Below are positions 1-8,619 of a DNA stretch of 64,000 nt, piece by piece. The position numbers and the translations under genes are program-made. Under the pieces are notes generated by a model that was not told where the DNA came from, made no database searches, and saw only the letters and a program-made list of their open reading frames with translations. This stretch comes from Roseiconus lacunae (GTDB lineage: Bacteria > Planctomycetota > Planctomycetia > Pirellulales > Pirellulaceae): positions 124,001 to 188,000 of the forward strand of contig NZ_VSZO01000009.1 of the NCBI RefSeq assembly GCF_008312935.1. Direction: 5' to 3'. The first letter of the stretch is position 1, and each line of letters opens with the position of its first letter.

Positions 1-88
1 TAGGTTGAAAATGGGCTGCGATGACGCACCCCAAATCAACCGTTTTCCCAAACCGATCTCGATCGCGAGATCAATGAGCGTAGGTAAG

Positions 89-271
89 ATGAAAAAATTG
101 TCGAAGCTTTTGGTAGCTGGATTGTGCGTCTCGTCGCTGACCCTGGTGGGTTGCGGACATAGTGAAGCCGTCGTGGAAGCCCCACCGGCAGACGAAGTCC
201 AGGAGGATATTCCCGCGATGGAAGGGATGTCCGATGAGGAGTATTCCAAAGCGATGGACGCAGAAATGTAG
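89..271 (+). CDS. small lipoprotein, 60 aa
   Basis: A short exported protein. It opens with Met-Lys-Lys, has a hydrophobic stretch of about 15 residues and then a lipobox LVGC with the acceptor cysteine at residue 22, so it should be lipidated and held in a membrane. The mature part is only about 38 residues, acidic, and ends in a Met/Asp/Glu-rich tail (MSDEEYSKAMDAEM). An open frame extends upstream to base 5, but those residues would put a charged leader before the signal peptide, so the ATG at 89 is preferred. Small lipoproteins of this kind are common beside DUF1559 genes in planctomycetes (family knowledge); the DUF1559 gene here starts 400 bp downstream. No specific function can be given. 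Confidence 0.75.
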   Translation: MKKLSKLLVAGLCVSSLTLVGCGHSEAVVEAPPADEVQEDIPAMEGMSDEEYSKAMDAEM

Positions 272-676
272 CTCACCATCGATCCGCTACTTCGGATTGC
301 GTGCCTAGGAATCGCCGATCGACGTTTGCTACGGATTTCCTTGAACGGACCATAGCAAACGGACTTCGGCGGAGAGGCCAAAGCCAACGCTGGGCGAGTC
401 GCGACACTCGCCACAACTCAACAACGTACCACGAGAGTCATCCTGGGCGTCTCGCCTGACGCGGATCGGCCCGTACTTGGCAACCTACAAGGGTTAGCGA
501 AAAGAAACCGCGACGTTGAGTCGCCAAAAACCCAGGTCGTCAAGAAAAGTTTCGCAGAGACCACATTTTTTTCTCTAATTCCGGCGAATCACACCTTTTT
601 GCTACTCAACGGGGCCGCCGGCTCCGTTAAGGTCAGGAGGTGTGATATTTACATCCCCAGATTGATGGAGTGTTGT
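272..676. other. gene-free region upstream of DUF1559 gene
   Basis: No convincing coding frame. It holds a short dyad (GGCGAGT / ACTCGCC around 393-412) without a T-run, and the leader of the next gene. A purine-rich AGGAGG near 636 is too far from any in-frame ATG, while GGAG at 667-670 suits the ATG at 677. Confidence 0.5.
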
Positions 677-1942
677 ATGGACCGTCGGACGCGGCAAACG
701 AAGGGTTTCACACTGGTGGAGCTTCTCGTTGTCATTGCCATTATTGGTATTCTTGTGGGCCTCTTATTGCCCGCAGTTCAGGCTGCCCGCGAGGCAGCGC
801 GGCGAATGAGTTGTAGCAACAATTTCAAGCAGATCGGCTTGGCGATGCACAACTACCATTCCGCCTACAAACAGCTGCCGATCATGGGCGGCGGAACGGG
901 AATCGGTTTGCAGAACAATCGTTGGTGGCAAACCGGTAACGATGCAAGTCACGAATGCAATAGCGCGTTGGTGCCCTTAACTTCGTTTTTCGAGCAACAA
1001 GGGATTTGGGATATGATCTCCAATCCCTCTACTCAAACGGTTACCGGCGGCGCGCCACCGGCAACCACCGGATTGACCAATCCACCGCGGTGGCCGGCGA
1101 TGGGCCCCAACCCACGAAACTTCTCGCGCAACCCGGGCTACGTCCCTTGGGCGACCGAGATCCCAACGTTGCGTTGCCCAAGTGATCCGGGCGTTGGCTT
1201 GCCCGCATTAGGGCGAACGAACTATGCCTTGTGCATGGGGGATTCGCCACACGGTTGGCATACCAGCCTGAAAACAGGCGACTTACGCCCGGCTGGCAAC
1301 GGTGCGGTGATGAACTTCAACTCGGTCAGCCGAGGCGTGTTTATGGTCCGCCGAGATGCTAAATTCCGAGACATTCTTGATGGATTGTCGAACACGATCG
1401 CGATGGGCGAAATCATCACCGACTTGGGCGACCGCGATATCCGTGCGGCAGCCTCTTGGTTGCAGCAAGGTGGTCACCTTGTCAACGACAACCCAAAGTA
1501 TTGTGTTGACCAAGGCGAAATTGATCCCGAGCGTCCACGTTTTTGGTGTAGTGATTCGGCCAATTGCACCGTGCCACCACACTTGCGTCAACGTGTCTGG
1601 GACTCGCGGGGGAGTGCCTGGGCAAACTTTCGCCCACACTGCACGCAGGTCTACACCGTCTTACCGCCAAACTCGGAAGTCTGCGTTGGACGATGGATCG
1701 ATGGGCCGGGAACGATGCCTCCGAGTAGTAACCACCAGGGCGGCGCTCACATCTTGATGACCGATGGTGCCGTTGTCTTCATGACCGATTCGGTCGAAGC
1801 GGGTAACCCGCGAAACGGAGCGGTGCGTCGGAATGCAGGCGGGGGCCCACGTGAACCGGGCCAAGTCAGCCCCTATGGGTTGTGGGGTTCGCTCGGCACA
1901 AAGGCTTCAAACGAAGTCATCGAGGAATCGCTGAACCAGTAG
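677..1942 (+). CDS. DUF1559 pseudopilin-like protein
   Basis: A 421-residue protein of the planctomycete DUF1559 family. The N-terminus carries a type IV pilin/type II secretion pseudopilin signal: KGFTLVELL with the prepilin peptidase cleavage glycine just before Phe and the conserved Glu five residues on, followed by one hydrophobic helix ([18 protein letters not shown]) and the family-typical AAREAARR. The C-terminal third has the H-x-G-G-A...DGAV-F block seen at the end of this family. It is probably processed by a prepilin peptidase and held in or assembled from the inner membrane; its actual role is unknown. The start at 677 is chosen because GGAG lies six bases upstream; an in-frame ATG at 665 and an open frame to 599 also exist. 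A terminator follows at 1988. Confidence 0.9.
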   Translation: MDRRTRQTKGFTLVELLVVIAIIGILVGLLLPAVQAAREAARRMSCSNNFKQIGLAMHNYHSAYKQLPIMGGGTGIGLQNNRWWQTGNDASHECNSALVPLTSFFEQQGIWDMISNPSTQTVTGGAPPATTGLTNPPRWPAMGPNPRNFSRNPGYVPWATEIPTLRCPSDPGVGLPALGRTNYALCMGDSPHGWHTSLKTGDLRPAGNGAVMNFNSVSRGVFMVRRDAKFRDILDGLSNTIAMGEIITDLGDRDIRAAASWLQQGGHLVNDNPKYCVDQGEIDPERPRFWCSDSANCTVPPHLRQRVWDSRGSAWANFRPHCTQVYTVLPPNSEVCVGRWIDGPGTMPPSSNHQGGAHILMTDGAVVFMTDSVEAGNPRNGAVRRNAGGGPREPGQVSPYGLWGSLGTKASNEVIEESLNQ

Positions 1943-1987
1943 ACCTGGACGACCGTGATAACAAGCGGACGATCCAAAATTGCCAGT

Positions 1988-2027
1988 CGCCTCGCCTGTC
2001 TTCCGACGGGCGAGGCGTTTTTTTTTT
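1988..2027 (+). terminator. Rho-independent terminator after DUF1559 gene
   Basis: A perfect 9-bp stem, CGCCTCGCC (1988-1996) with GGCGAGGCG (2009-2017), a 12-nt loop and a run of ten T. It lies 45 bp after the DUF1559 stop, between convergent genes, and is directed on the plus strand. Confidence 0.93.
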
Positions 2028-2062
2028 GCCCCGTTCGTTGACGTCGCACCGTTAGCGTCGGC

Positions 2063-3451
2063 CTATACACCGCCGGCATAGGCTTCCATTTGCCGTTTAA
2101 ATTCGTCCCGGTAGGTCTGATCTTCAGTTGGAAAGATCTGCTGAAACGTATTCGAATCGGCCGCACCGTGTTGGAATCGGCGTTTTTCAAACACGGGCAT
2201 TTCCACACCGGTGACATGTTTGATACCGGCGGCGACGATCTGCCCTTTGAGCGCGTACAGTTTCTGATGATCCCAGTCCGTCAGAGCGACGAACGGAACT
2301 GCCTCGGCAATTTCAATGACATCGGGTACGGCGTAAGGACTAAAACCGGTAAACCCGAATTGAGCTGCCGGCATACTGGTCCTGCTATGGCCACGACTTT
2401 GCCCACCGCTATAAACGAGCGAATGCTTGACCGCATCGACTCCCCAACCTTCCTGATACAGCATGCGGTTTCCGAGTACGCTGCGAATCGTCAATTCTGG
2501 ATTGTCTTCGATCGGATAGTCTTTCAAGTTTTCGTCGCCGCCGTCGCCATCGATCAAGTACTTCCAATCAGGGTACTTCTTTCGCAATTCACGAAGCATG
2601 GCAAAGCCCATCGTCGCGGATTGCACATCCAGCGGCTTGTAGTCTTCGATCGAGGCGATCGCATCCTGCCAACGCACTTGGTCGGCGGGAACATCAATCG
2701 GCTCAAGCATCATTTCCAGATTGACCGCCTTGAGAAAACGGCGTGCCTGTTCGACATCGCCGGGTGACCCTTCGACCGCCAGGCTGAACGCCTTAATTCG
2801 CGACGGCGATTGCCCCCGTCGGCGAAGTAAATGATCGACCAGAATCAAAATTGAACCGCTATCGATCCCACCACTAAACATCACGCCAATCGGTTCTTTC
2901 TCGTCGATTGTGGCAAGGAACTGATCGATCACTTCGGCAAGGCGTTCGATGTAAGTTGCGCCAATCGCTTCAATATCTGCTGGCAAACGATTGCGTTCGG
3001 GGGCAAAGTAACGTGACAGTTTTGGATTGGGATCGGGGCATCCGACGAGCTGTAGTTCCAACAGATAATGGGCCGGAACCATCCGCGTGTAAGTCGGGTG
3101 AAATTGATCGGCCAAGCCTTCTTTCTTTAGTTGATCGACGATCTCACTGATTCGTTCGGCAATGATCAACGCCGGACCTTCGGCGCGTTTTGCCAGGAAG
3201 TATCGCATCGGACGCCCGATCGACCGGGCCATGCGAATCGTCTTCCCCTCTTGCTCGCAGATCGCGAACTGACCTCGGATGCGCCGGACCGCTTCGGGGT
3301 CGCCGCTACGAACCGCTTGGTGTGCCTCGTCGCGGGACATATTTAGGATCAGATCGCCCGCCGGATCCATCAAATTCACCACACGTTCGAGCAGTGCCGG
3401 GGCTTGACCATCGAACGCCAAATCGGAGGGCTGACTGGTTTGTTCTGACAT
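2063..3451 (-). CDS. asparagine-synthetase-like protein lacking the glutaminase Cys
   Basis: A 462-residue protein of the asparagine synthase family. The synthetase half has the ATP-pyrophosphatase loop SGGIDSG (residues 193-199) and a second conserved block DGDGGDEN (301-308), so amide formation through an acyl-adenylate is plausible. The N-terminal part keeps a shrunken class II amidotransferase-like core (GQFAICEQEG, then ARSIGRPMRYF) but there is no Met-Cys start, so the usual glutamine-hydrolysing nucleophile is missing. It may use ammonia or an amine, or make another amide or lactam as beta-lactam synthetase relatives do; the substrate cannot be read from sequence. The ATG at 3451 is preferred over upstream in-frame starts at 3490 and 3499 because the family-like sequence begins after it. 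The gene stands alone and converges on the DUF1559 gene. Confidence 0.82.
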   Translation of the reverse strand: MSEQTSQPSDLAFDGQAPALLERVVNLMDPAGDLILNMSRDEAHQAVRSGDPEAVRRIRGQFAICEQEGKTIRMARSIGRPMRYFLAKRAEGPALIIAERISEIVDQLKKEGLADQFHPTYTRMVPAHYLLELQLVGCPDPNPKLSRYFAPERNRLPADIEAIGATYIERLAEVIDQFLATIDEKEPIGVMFSGGIDSGSILILVDHLLRRRGQSPSRIKAFSLAVEGSPGDVEQARRFLKAVNLEMMLEPIDVPADQVRWQDAIASIEDYKPLDVQSATMGFAMLRELRKKYPDWKYLIDGDGGDENLKDYPIEDNPELTIRSVLGNRMLYQEGWGVDAVKHSLVYSGGQSRGHSRTSMPAAQFGFTGFSPYAVPDVIEIAEAVPFVALTDWDHQKLYALKGQIVAAGIKHVTGVEMPVFEKRRFQHGAADSNTFQQIFPTEDQTYRDEFKRQMEAYAGGV

Positions 3452-3902
3452 CGAATCTGAAAGAAGGCGTACGGGTAAACTAACCTGCATGAGCTGCAAG
3501 CAAGACTTGGGTGGGCTACCCCAACTGAAATTTCTGGGAACCTCGGCAGTTTGCCCGCCAATCGTCAGTCCCCGTCATTCGCGCGAACCGGAAAAAGACG
3601 TTTCGTCCCAACCCGGGAACTAATTAGAACACCGCCCCGGTGCTTCGTCAAAACCAGAAACGAGGTTTGCCGATCGTATCAACCACGATCCGGGAATTCA
3701 GACCGACCCTCGATTCCTTTCTGCCCGAAGACGTCACGCGCCGTAGCGGTTTGGTTTGAGGTTAACCCAATGAAAGGCCAGTACCGACCGCCCAATCCCA
3801 CATCTGACAAGAACGAAGGCCCACATCTGACAAGAACGAAAGCACTGCTCCGTGCGTCGCACGCTTTCGGCAAAACCTTCGATGACTTCCCCGCCGATAT
3901 GG
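3452..3902. other. gene-free region upstream of asparagine-synthetase-like gene
   Basis: About 450 bp with no supported gene, between the start of the asparagine-synthetase-like gene and the stop of the cyclophilin gene, both read leftward. It probably holds the former's promoter. The only marked structure is a 21-bp tandem repeat at 3797-3840. Confidence 0.5.
3797..3840. repeat. two direct copies of a 21-bp sequence
   Basis: The 21-bp unit that begins CCCACATCTGACAAG and ends AACGAA occurs at 3797-3817 and again at 3820-3840, identical, separated by GG (period 23). It lies about 350 bp upstream of the asparagine-synthetase-like gene. Two helical turns between copies would suit a paired protein-binding site, but no regulator is implied by the sequence. 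Confidence 0.85.
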
Positions 3903-5276
3903 TCAACGGGTTGCTGGGGCGCCGAGGTTAAGAGGCGGCAAATCAGGGTTTGCAGGAACAGTCGCCGAGCGTCCGGCGGTCGGATCGACAAACTTGATCT
4001 CGGGGAGCGTGTCGGGACGATTGATCACCGTTGCCTCGACGATTCGATCAGGGGGGTAAGCGATTTCGTTTTTCTTCTTTTCTTTCGTCGGGTCCACGCG
4101 TTCGAGTGATCCGAGGACGTCGAAGCCTTCGATTACTCGGCCAAAGATGGTTTGCGAATGAGAGATGTGTGGCAGGGGACTGAACAAGATCGCGAATTGA
4201 GTCCCAGCGGAATTCGGCACGAAGTCTTTCGTATTGGGAACGGGCAACTTTGCCATCACAAGCGATCCATAAAGTGGCATCCGCACCGTATCACGCTTAT
4301 CCTCGTCCTGTAAAAATTTCTCCGGAATCGAACTCCCGTCCCCCAGAGGGTCACCTGTGATTGCCAACACATGGTCAACGACCTGGAAAAAGTCCAAGCC
4401 GTCATAGAAACCTTCTTCAACGAGTCGAATAAAATTGGCCACCGTGGATGGAGCTTCGTTGATATAAAGCTCCACCAGAATATCGCCGCGTGTTGTCTTT
4501 AGCCGGACCTTCGGAAGATCATCCGGGTCATTATCTCGCAGCGCCTGTTCGATTTGAAACTGCTCTTTGAGTTCTTCTTGGGTGGCAAAAAGACGGCGAT
4601 CGAGATCCTCCATTTCCTTCTCCGGATCCAGTTTTTCGTAGACACGCTGAGCCGTAACGAAATCACCGGTCATCGTCGCCGCCCGTGCCGTCGCAAGCGC
4701 CAAATGGACATAGGACGCGTTGTAATCGAGCAGCTTTGCCGCACCTTCCTTAGTTTCGGCATCGTAAACGCCATATTGCATTCGCTGCTGTATCATCGTG
4801 TTAACGAATTGCATCGCACTTGCATGTGGCATGAAATCGAGCAGGTCGAGGGCCGCCCGATAAGTCTTCCCTATTTGCTTTCTCGATTGATCGCGAAGTT
4901 CAATGTAGCGTGGTTGATCGTCGATGATGTGGTTGCGAATCTTGGTATGGACCACACGCATTTCCGTCACGACCTTCTTCAATTCCTCGGATTGAGATTT
5001 GAATCGCTCGAGTGCTTCCTGCCCCAGCTTGTATGTTTGCTCGTCGACTTGGCTGCGAAACATCTTCAACAGTTCGTCTTCGGTCATCTGTGCCGGATCA
5101 AAAGACGTCGGCCCATCGGATGCCGTTTCGGTGCCATGATCATGACCTTCGTGACCGGCTTGTGATTCGCCAGTCCCGGCCCCCGCCTCTGGAGGCTGAG
5201 CGGAGACGAAATGATTCAGACCGGAGAACCAGAGAATCGCAGCGACAGTGGCGACGAGCGTGAATGGTTTAAGCAT
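3903..5276 (-). CDS. exported cyclophilin-type peptidyl-prolyl isomerase, divergent
   Basis: A 457-residue exported protein. Residues 1-27 form a signal peptide (MLKPFTLVATVAAILWFSGL, cleavage near SAQ-PP). A His-rich patch GHEGHDHG follows (41-48), then a helical region of about 190 residues, then a cyclophilin-type domain at roughly 255-420 (KTTRGDILVELYINEAP, STVANFIRLVEEGFYDGL, AGTQFAILFSPLPH, TIFGRVIEGFDVL). In active cyclophilins the block after the first strands reads F-H-R-V-I with a catalytic Arg; here it reads FFQVVDHV, so that Arg appears lost, and the cyclosporin-contact Trp is not evident either. It may be a weak enzyme or a binding domain. An open frame extends 21 codons upstream, but the signal peptide sets the start at 5276. 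Confidence 0.82.
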   Translation of the reverse strand: MLKPFTLVATVAAILWFSGLNHFVSAQPPEAGAGTGESQAGHEGHDHGTETASDGPTSFDPAQMTEDELLKMFRSQVDEQTYKLGQEALERFKSQSEELKKVVTEMRVVHTKIRNHIIDDQPRYIELRDQSRKQIGKTYRAALDLLDFMPHASAMQFVNTMIQQRMQYGVYDAETKEGAAKLLDYNASYVHLALATARAATMTGDFVTAQRVYEKLDPEKEMEDLDRRLFATQEELKEQFQIEQALRDNDPDDLPKVRLKTTRGDILVELYINEAPSTVANFIRLVEEGFYDGLDFFQVVDHVLAITGDPLGDGSSIPEKFLQDEDKRDTVRMPLYGSLVMAKLPVPNTKDFVPNSAGTQFAILFSPLPHISHSQTIFGRVIEGFDVLGSLERVDPTKEKKKNEIAYPPDRIVEATVINRPDTLPEIKFVDPTAGRSATVPANPDLPPLNLGAPATR

Positions 5277-5480
5277 CGAGTAAAACAGGCGTTCGCCGAG
5301 GAATTGAACTTTAGGATTTCGCTGTATACGCAGCATCAAGCGTCATGGTTTGCGACACTTTCGTGGCGCCCCGCGATCCCTCCTTTCTAACGGGGACGAA
5401 CCGGCACGATAGCGGTGACGCAACGCATTTAAGCAGCCCACCCGACCTCTCGATCGGAGGTTCGTACTTACGGGGCTATG

Positions 5481-6770
5481 TTACCCAAGCTTCCACGGGG
5501 ACCGATACTCGTAGTGCAACAGTTCATTGGCTTCGTCATCGTTCACGAAACGTTCTGCCTTTGCGTCCCACTCGAGGCGTCGTCCGACGGCGTGCGAAAT
5601 GTTAGCGATCAAGCTCATCGTCGTGCTGCGATGACCGATTTCGATGTCGGCGTTGGGAAGATCGCGGCTCTTGATACAGTCCAGGAAATTTCTGGCGTGA
5701 TCTTCCGTGAGCAGCGCGTTTCCGCCGGGCACCGATTTTTTCACCGGCTTCATTCGTGGACCGCGAGCGGCAAATTGGCCACCTGATTCCGGAACCACCT
5801 CATACTCACGTTCACTGACGTAACAAGTCCCATCGGTCCCACGCAATTCGATCTCGCCTTGCTGAATAGCTCGATTGCCGCTGGTTTCGTATTGCCCGAA
5901 GATTGCCAACCGTCCGGATTCGAATTCGAAGGTCACTTGCAACGTATCGGGAATGGTGCGGTCATCGTCGATGGCAAAGTTCCCGCCCATCGCACAAACA
6001 CTCTTAGGAGCTTCGTCACCGGTACACCAGCGGATTGCGTCCAGGTAGTGAACGCCCCAGTTGCCCATTTGTGACGAGTAACTCTGCCACCACCGGAACT
6101 TGTAGGGTGCGATGTTGTCTTGATACTCGCGTTCGGGACGCGGTCCGAGCCACATGTCCCAATCGAGCGTTTGGGGTGGTTTGGATGGCATCCGCTTTCC
6201 GATCCCGTTGGGGTACATGTTGCTAGTCCGAAACGCTCGGCTGACACAGACCTTGCCGATCATGCCATCGCGGATCTGTGGCGCCAGTTCTCGATAAAGC
6301 TTGCTACTCCGGCGGTGGGTACCGACTTGGACAATCTGTCGATTACGCCGAGCCGCCTTGATCATCGCGCGGCCTTCATGAACGGTCACCGACAGTGGCT
6401 TTTCACAATACACGTCTTTGCCGGCGTCGCATGCGGAAATCGTTTGAATGGCATGCCAATGATCGGGCGTAGCGATTACGACCGCATCGATATCATCACG
6501 ATCAATCACTTGGCGAAAATCTTTGTAAGCCTTCGGCCGACCGTCGAGCTTGGCGACCGCTTTGTCGAGAGCGATGGAGTCGACATCGCATACGGCAACG
6601 ATTTCACAATCCTTGTGCGGCAAAAACGCATCGAGCAATTGCGTCCCGCGATTGGCCACACCGACGAATCCCAACCGGACCCGTTCATTCGGTGCCGCAA
6701 TCGCGTTCGTGGCGGCGAGCGAGGCTGCGCTGGTGATCGTTCCGGCAGTAAATTGTCGACGGTTCGGCAT
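5481..6770 (-). CDS. Gfo/Idh/MocA family oxidoreductase, Tat-exported
   Basis: A 429-residue NAD(P)-dependent oxidoreductase of the Gfo/Idh/MocA family. The N-terminus reads MPNRRQFTAG followed by an Ala-rich hydrophobic stretch, a twin-arginine signal typical of planctomycete members. The Rossmann fold starts with VRLGFVGVANRG (31-42), then CDVD (61-64), ATPDHWH (100-106) and the signature EKPL (123-126). The C-terminal domain with GNWGVHYLDAIRW fits the substrate-binding half. It probably oxidises or epimerises a sugar or sugar acid in the periplasm, carrying its folded cofactor through Tat; the substrate is unknown. The ATG at 6770 has GGAG eight bases upstream, so the open frame reaching 7055 is ignored. 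A second family member lies upstream on the same strand. Confidence 0.9.
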   Translation of the reverse strand: MPNRRQFTAGTITSAASLAATNAIAAPNERVRLGFVGVANRGTQLLDAFLPHKDCEIVAVCDVDSIALDKAVAKLDGRPKAYKDFRQVIDRDDIDAVVIATPDHWHAIQTISACDAGKDVYCEKPLSVTVHEGRAMIKAARRNRQIVQVGTHRRSSKLYRELAPQIRDGMIGKVCVSRAFRTSNMYPNGIGKRMPSKPPQTLDWDMWLGPRPEREYQDNIAPYKFRWWQSYSSQMGNWGVHYLDAIRWCTGDEAPKSVCAMGGNFAIDDDRTIPDTLQVTFEFESGRLAIFGQYETSGNRAIQQGEIELRGTDGTCYVSEREYEVVPESGGQFAARGPRMKPVKKSVPGGNALLTEDHARNFLDCIKSRDLPNADIEIGHRSTTMSLIANISHAVGRRLEWDAKAERFVNDDEANELLHYEYRSPWKLG

Positions 6771-7072
6771 GACATAGTCTCCGTGGTTGAACAGGCGAAA
6801 TGGGGCGGGCAACGACAGGGCGGGACTGAAATCGCAACGGACGACCGTCATGATAGCCGGATTAAAAAAAGGGTGGGTCCCTGCATAGGCACCACCCTTT
6901 CGCATCAGGCTCGAATCGGTTTGACGCGTGACGACGACCGACAATTTATCCGCATACCGATGGATGCGACCTTGCCTATTGGTCGGGTTCATAGAAAACA
7001 CCGCATTTCGCCCGGGACTGACGCCCCAGGCCCGGCGTGAGCGTTTTCGGACCACGCGACTCGGAGTGATCC

Positions 7073-8437
7073 CTAGAGATACTCGCGTTTCTTGACCAGG
7101 CCGGGCATCGGGATGCTGTACTTGCCGTCTTCGTTGGCCTTCAGTGGGGCTTCCGAATCCAGCGTCAAATCGGCGACGTTCGGCGCGAATTCATGATCGT
7201 GCTTCATGAATTCGTCCAGTGTAATTTCCTGGCCGGTGTGAGCGGCCATCCGTCCCATGCTGGTGACCGCACTGGCCATCACGCCGCGTTCGACTTCGTT
7301 GTACTGCTTGTCTTCACGGATCGCGGCGATCAGATCATCCCATTCGACTTGATACGGATTTGGTTCCGGTTGCGGATAAGCCCAAATCTCGTTTTGATCG
7401 TCCATCACTTGAGTATTAAACATTCGTGATTTCGCCGGTGTGTGCGACGCCGTCGAGATGATCGCGGACCCTTTGGTGCCATGCGCAAAACTGGCAAATT
7501 CGCGTTTACATCCCGGCACAGTTCGGCCGTCGACAAACAACTTAGCGCCGTCTTCGAAGGTGTACTCGATTGAGTAGGTATCAAAGTTTTGATCGACGCA
7601 GCCGTCGCGATAATGACGTCCACCGCAAGCGATTGCCTTCACCGGCCAAGCGTCCTTCATCCAGCAGGACTCGTCAATGTTGTGGATCAAAAAATCGCTG
7701 ACCGCACCACCACTGAGCCACAAGAAGCCGTGGAAATTCTTGATTTGGAACTGCAATTCACTCAGGTCACCGGTATTCGGTTCGACGGCGGCCGTCGCTG
7801 TCGGCCCGGTCATTCGGTAGGCACGCATCATGGTGATGTCACCGATCTCGCCGTTCTTGATACGATCGTGCAATTCTTGACGAGCTTTGCAGTGACGGCA
7901 CATCAACCCGACGCCGACTTTCAGATTTTTAGCGAGGGCGTCTTTATTGATTTCCAGAAACCGGGCCGAAGTTGGTGCGTCGATCGTCACCGGCTTTTCC
8001 ATGAACACGTTCAAGCCGCGTTCGATTGCGTAGGTGTAGTGCACCCAACGAAATGCCGCAGGCGTAGCCAAAATCACGATATCGCCGGGTTCGAGTGCGT
8101 CCATCACTTTCTTGTACGCGTCGAAGCCAACAAACTGACGTTCTTCGGGAATGTCGACCTTGTCTTTCAGCTTACTGTCGGTCGTCAGCGACGCATGCGT
8201 GCTTTTCAATTTGTTCTCGAACACGTCGGCCAACGCGACCATTTTGACGGGTCCATTGTTCACCGAAAGCGATTGCTTCGCTGCGCCGGTTCCCCGTCCG
8301 CCACAACCAACCAATCCGACACGGATGGTATTGTCTTCGGCCGCATGAACGTTGCGTGTTGCGGCTGCGGCGATGGTCAATGCGGCGCTGGTAGCCGAGG
8401 TCTTCTTGATAAACTCACGACGATTGTTGTCTGTCAT
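7073..8437 (-). CDS. Gfo/Idh/MocA family oxidoreductase, Tat-exported
   Basis: A 454-residue member of the same family as the downstream gene but clearly divergent from it. The signal is MTDNNRREFIKKTSATSAAL, a twin-arginine motif followed by an alanine-rich hydrophobic part. The nucleotide-binding loop is VGLVGCGGRGTGAA (about 40-53) and the family EKP motif appears in NVFMEKPVTID. The C-terminal half includes VSDFLIHNIDESCW and a Gly/Ala-rich EDGAKLFVDGR strand. It is expected to act on a sugar-like substrate with NAD(P) after export. The upstream in-frame start near 8458 would be a TTG; the ATG at 8437 begins the Tat signal directly. With 302 nt between it and the next oxidoreductase, co-transcription of the two is possible but not shown. 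Confidence 0.9.
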   Translation of the reverse strand: MTDNNRREFIKKTSATSAALTIAAAATRNVHAAEDNTIRVGLVGCGGRGTGAAKQSLSVNNGPVKMVALADVFENKLKSTHASLTTDSKLKDKVDIPEERQFVGFDAYKKVMDALEPGDIVILATPAAFRWVHYTYAIERGLNVFMEKPVTIDAPTSARFLEINKDALAKNLKVGVGLMCRHCKARQELHDRIKNGEIGDITMMRAYRMTGPTATAAVEPNTGDLSELQFQIKNFHGFLWLSGGAVSDFLIHNIDESCWMKDAWPVKAIACGGRHYRDGCVDQNFDTYSIEYTFEDGAKLFVDGRTVPGCKREFASFAHGTKGSAIISTASHTPAKSRMFNTQVMDDQNEIWAYPQPEPNPYQVEWDDLIAAIREDKQYNEVERGVMASAVTSMGRMAAHTGQEITLDEFMKHDHEFAPNVADLTLDSEAPLKANEDGKYSIPMPGLVKKREYL

Positions 8438-8619
8438 TTTTCTAGGCTCGGGGTTCAAAGCTGTGGGGGGGCGTGAGGGGAAAGGAGGGAAACGAGTGAT
8501 CGGGCATCAAAATGCCCGGTTGGATACGCGCCGCATTCTGGACGTGCGCGGGATTCGATGTTCATTCCACACACCGCGATGAGATCGCGAGTGCCCGGAT
8601 CATCGGGCGACGGCGGCCG

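Noticed and set aside
2090-2767. Plus-strand frame of 225 codons
   Set aside because: Antisense to the asparagine-synthetase-like gene with its P-loop motif.
6120-7040. Plus-strand frame of 306 codons
   Set aside because: Antisense to the first Gfo/Idh/MocA gene; no family features.
7589-8476. Plus-strand frame of 295 codons
   Set aside because: Antisense to a clear Gfo/Idh/MocA gene.
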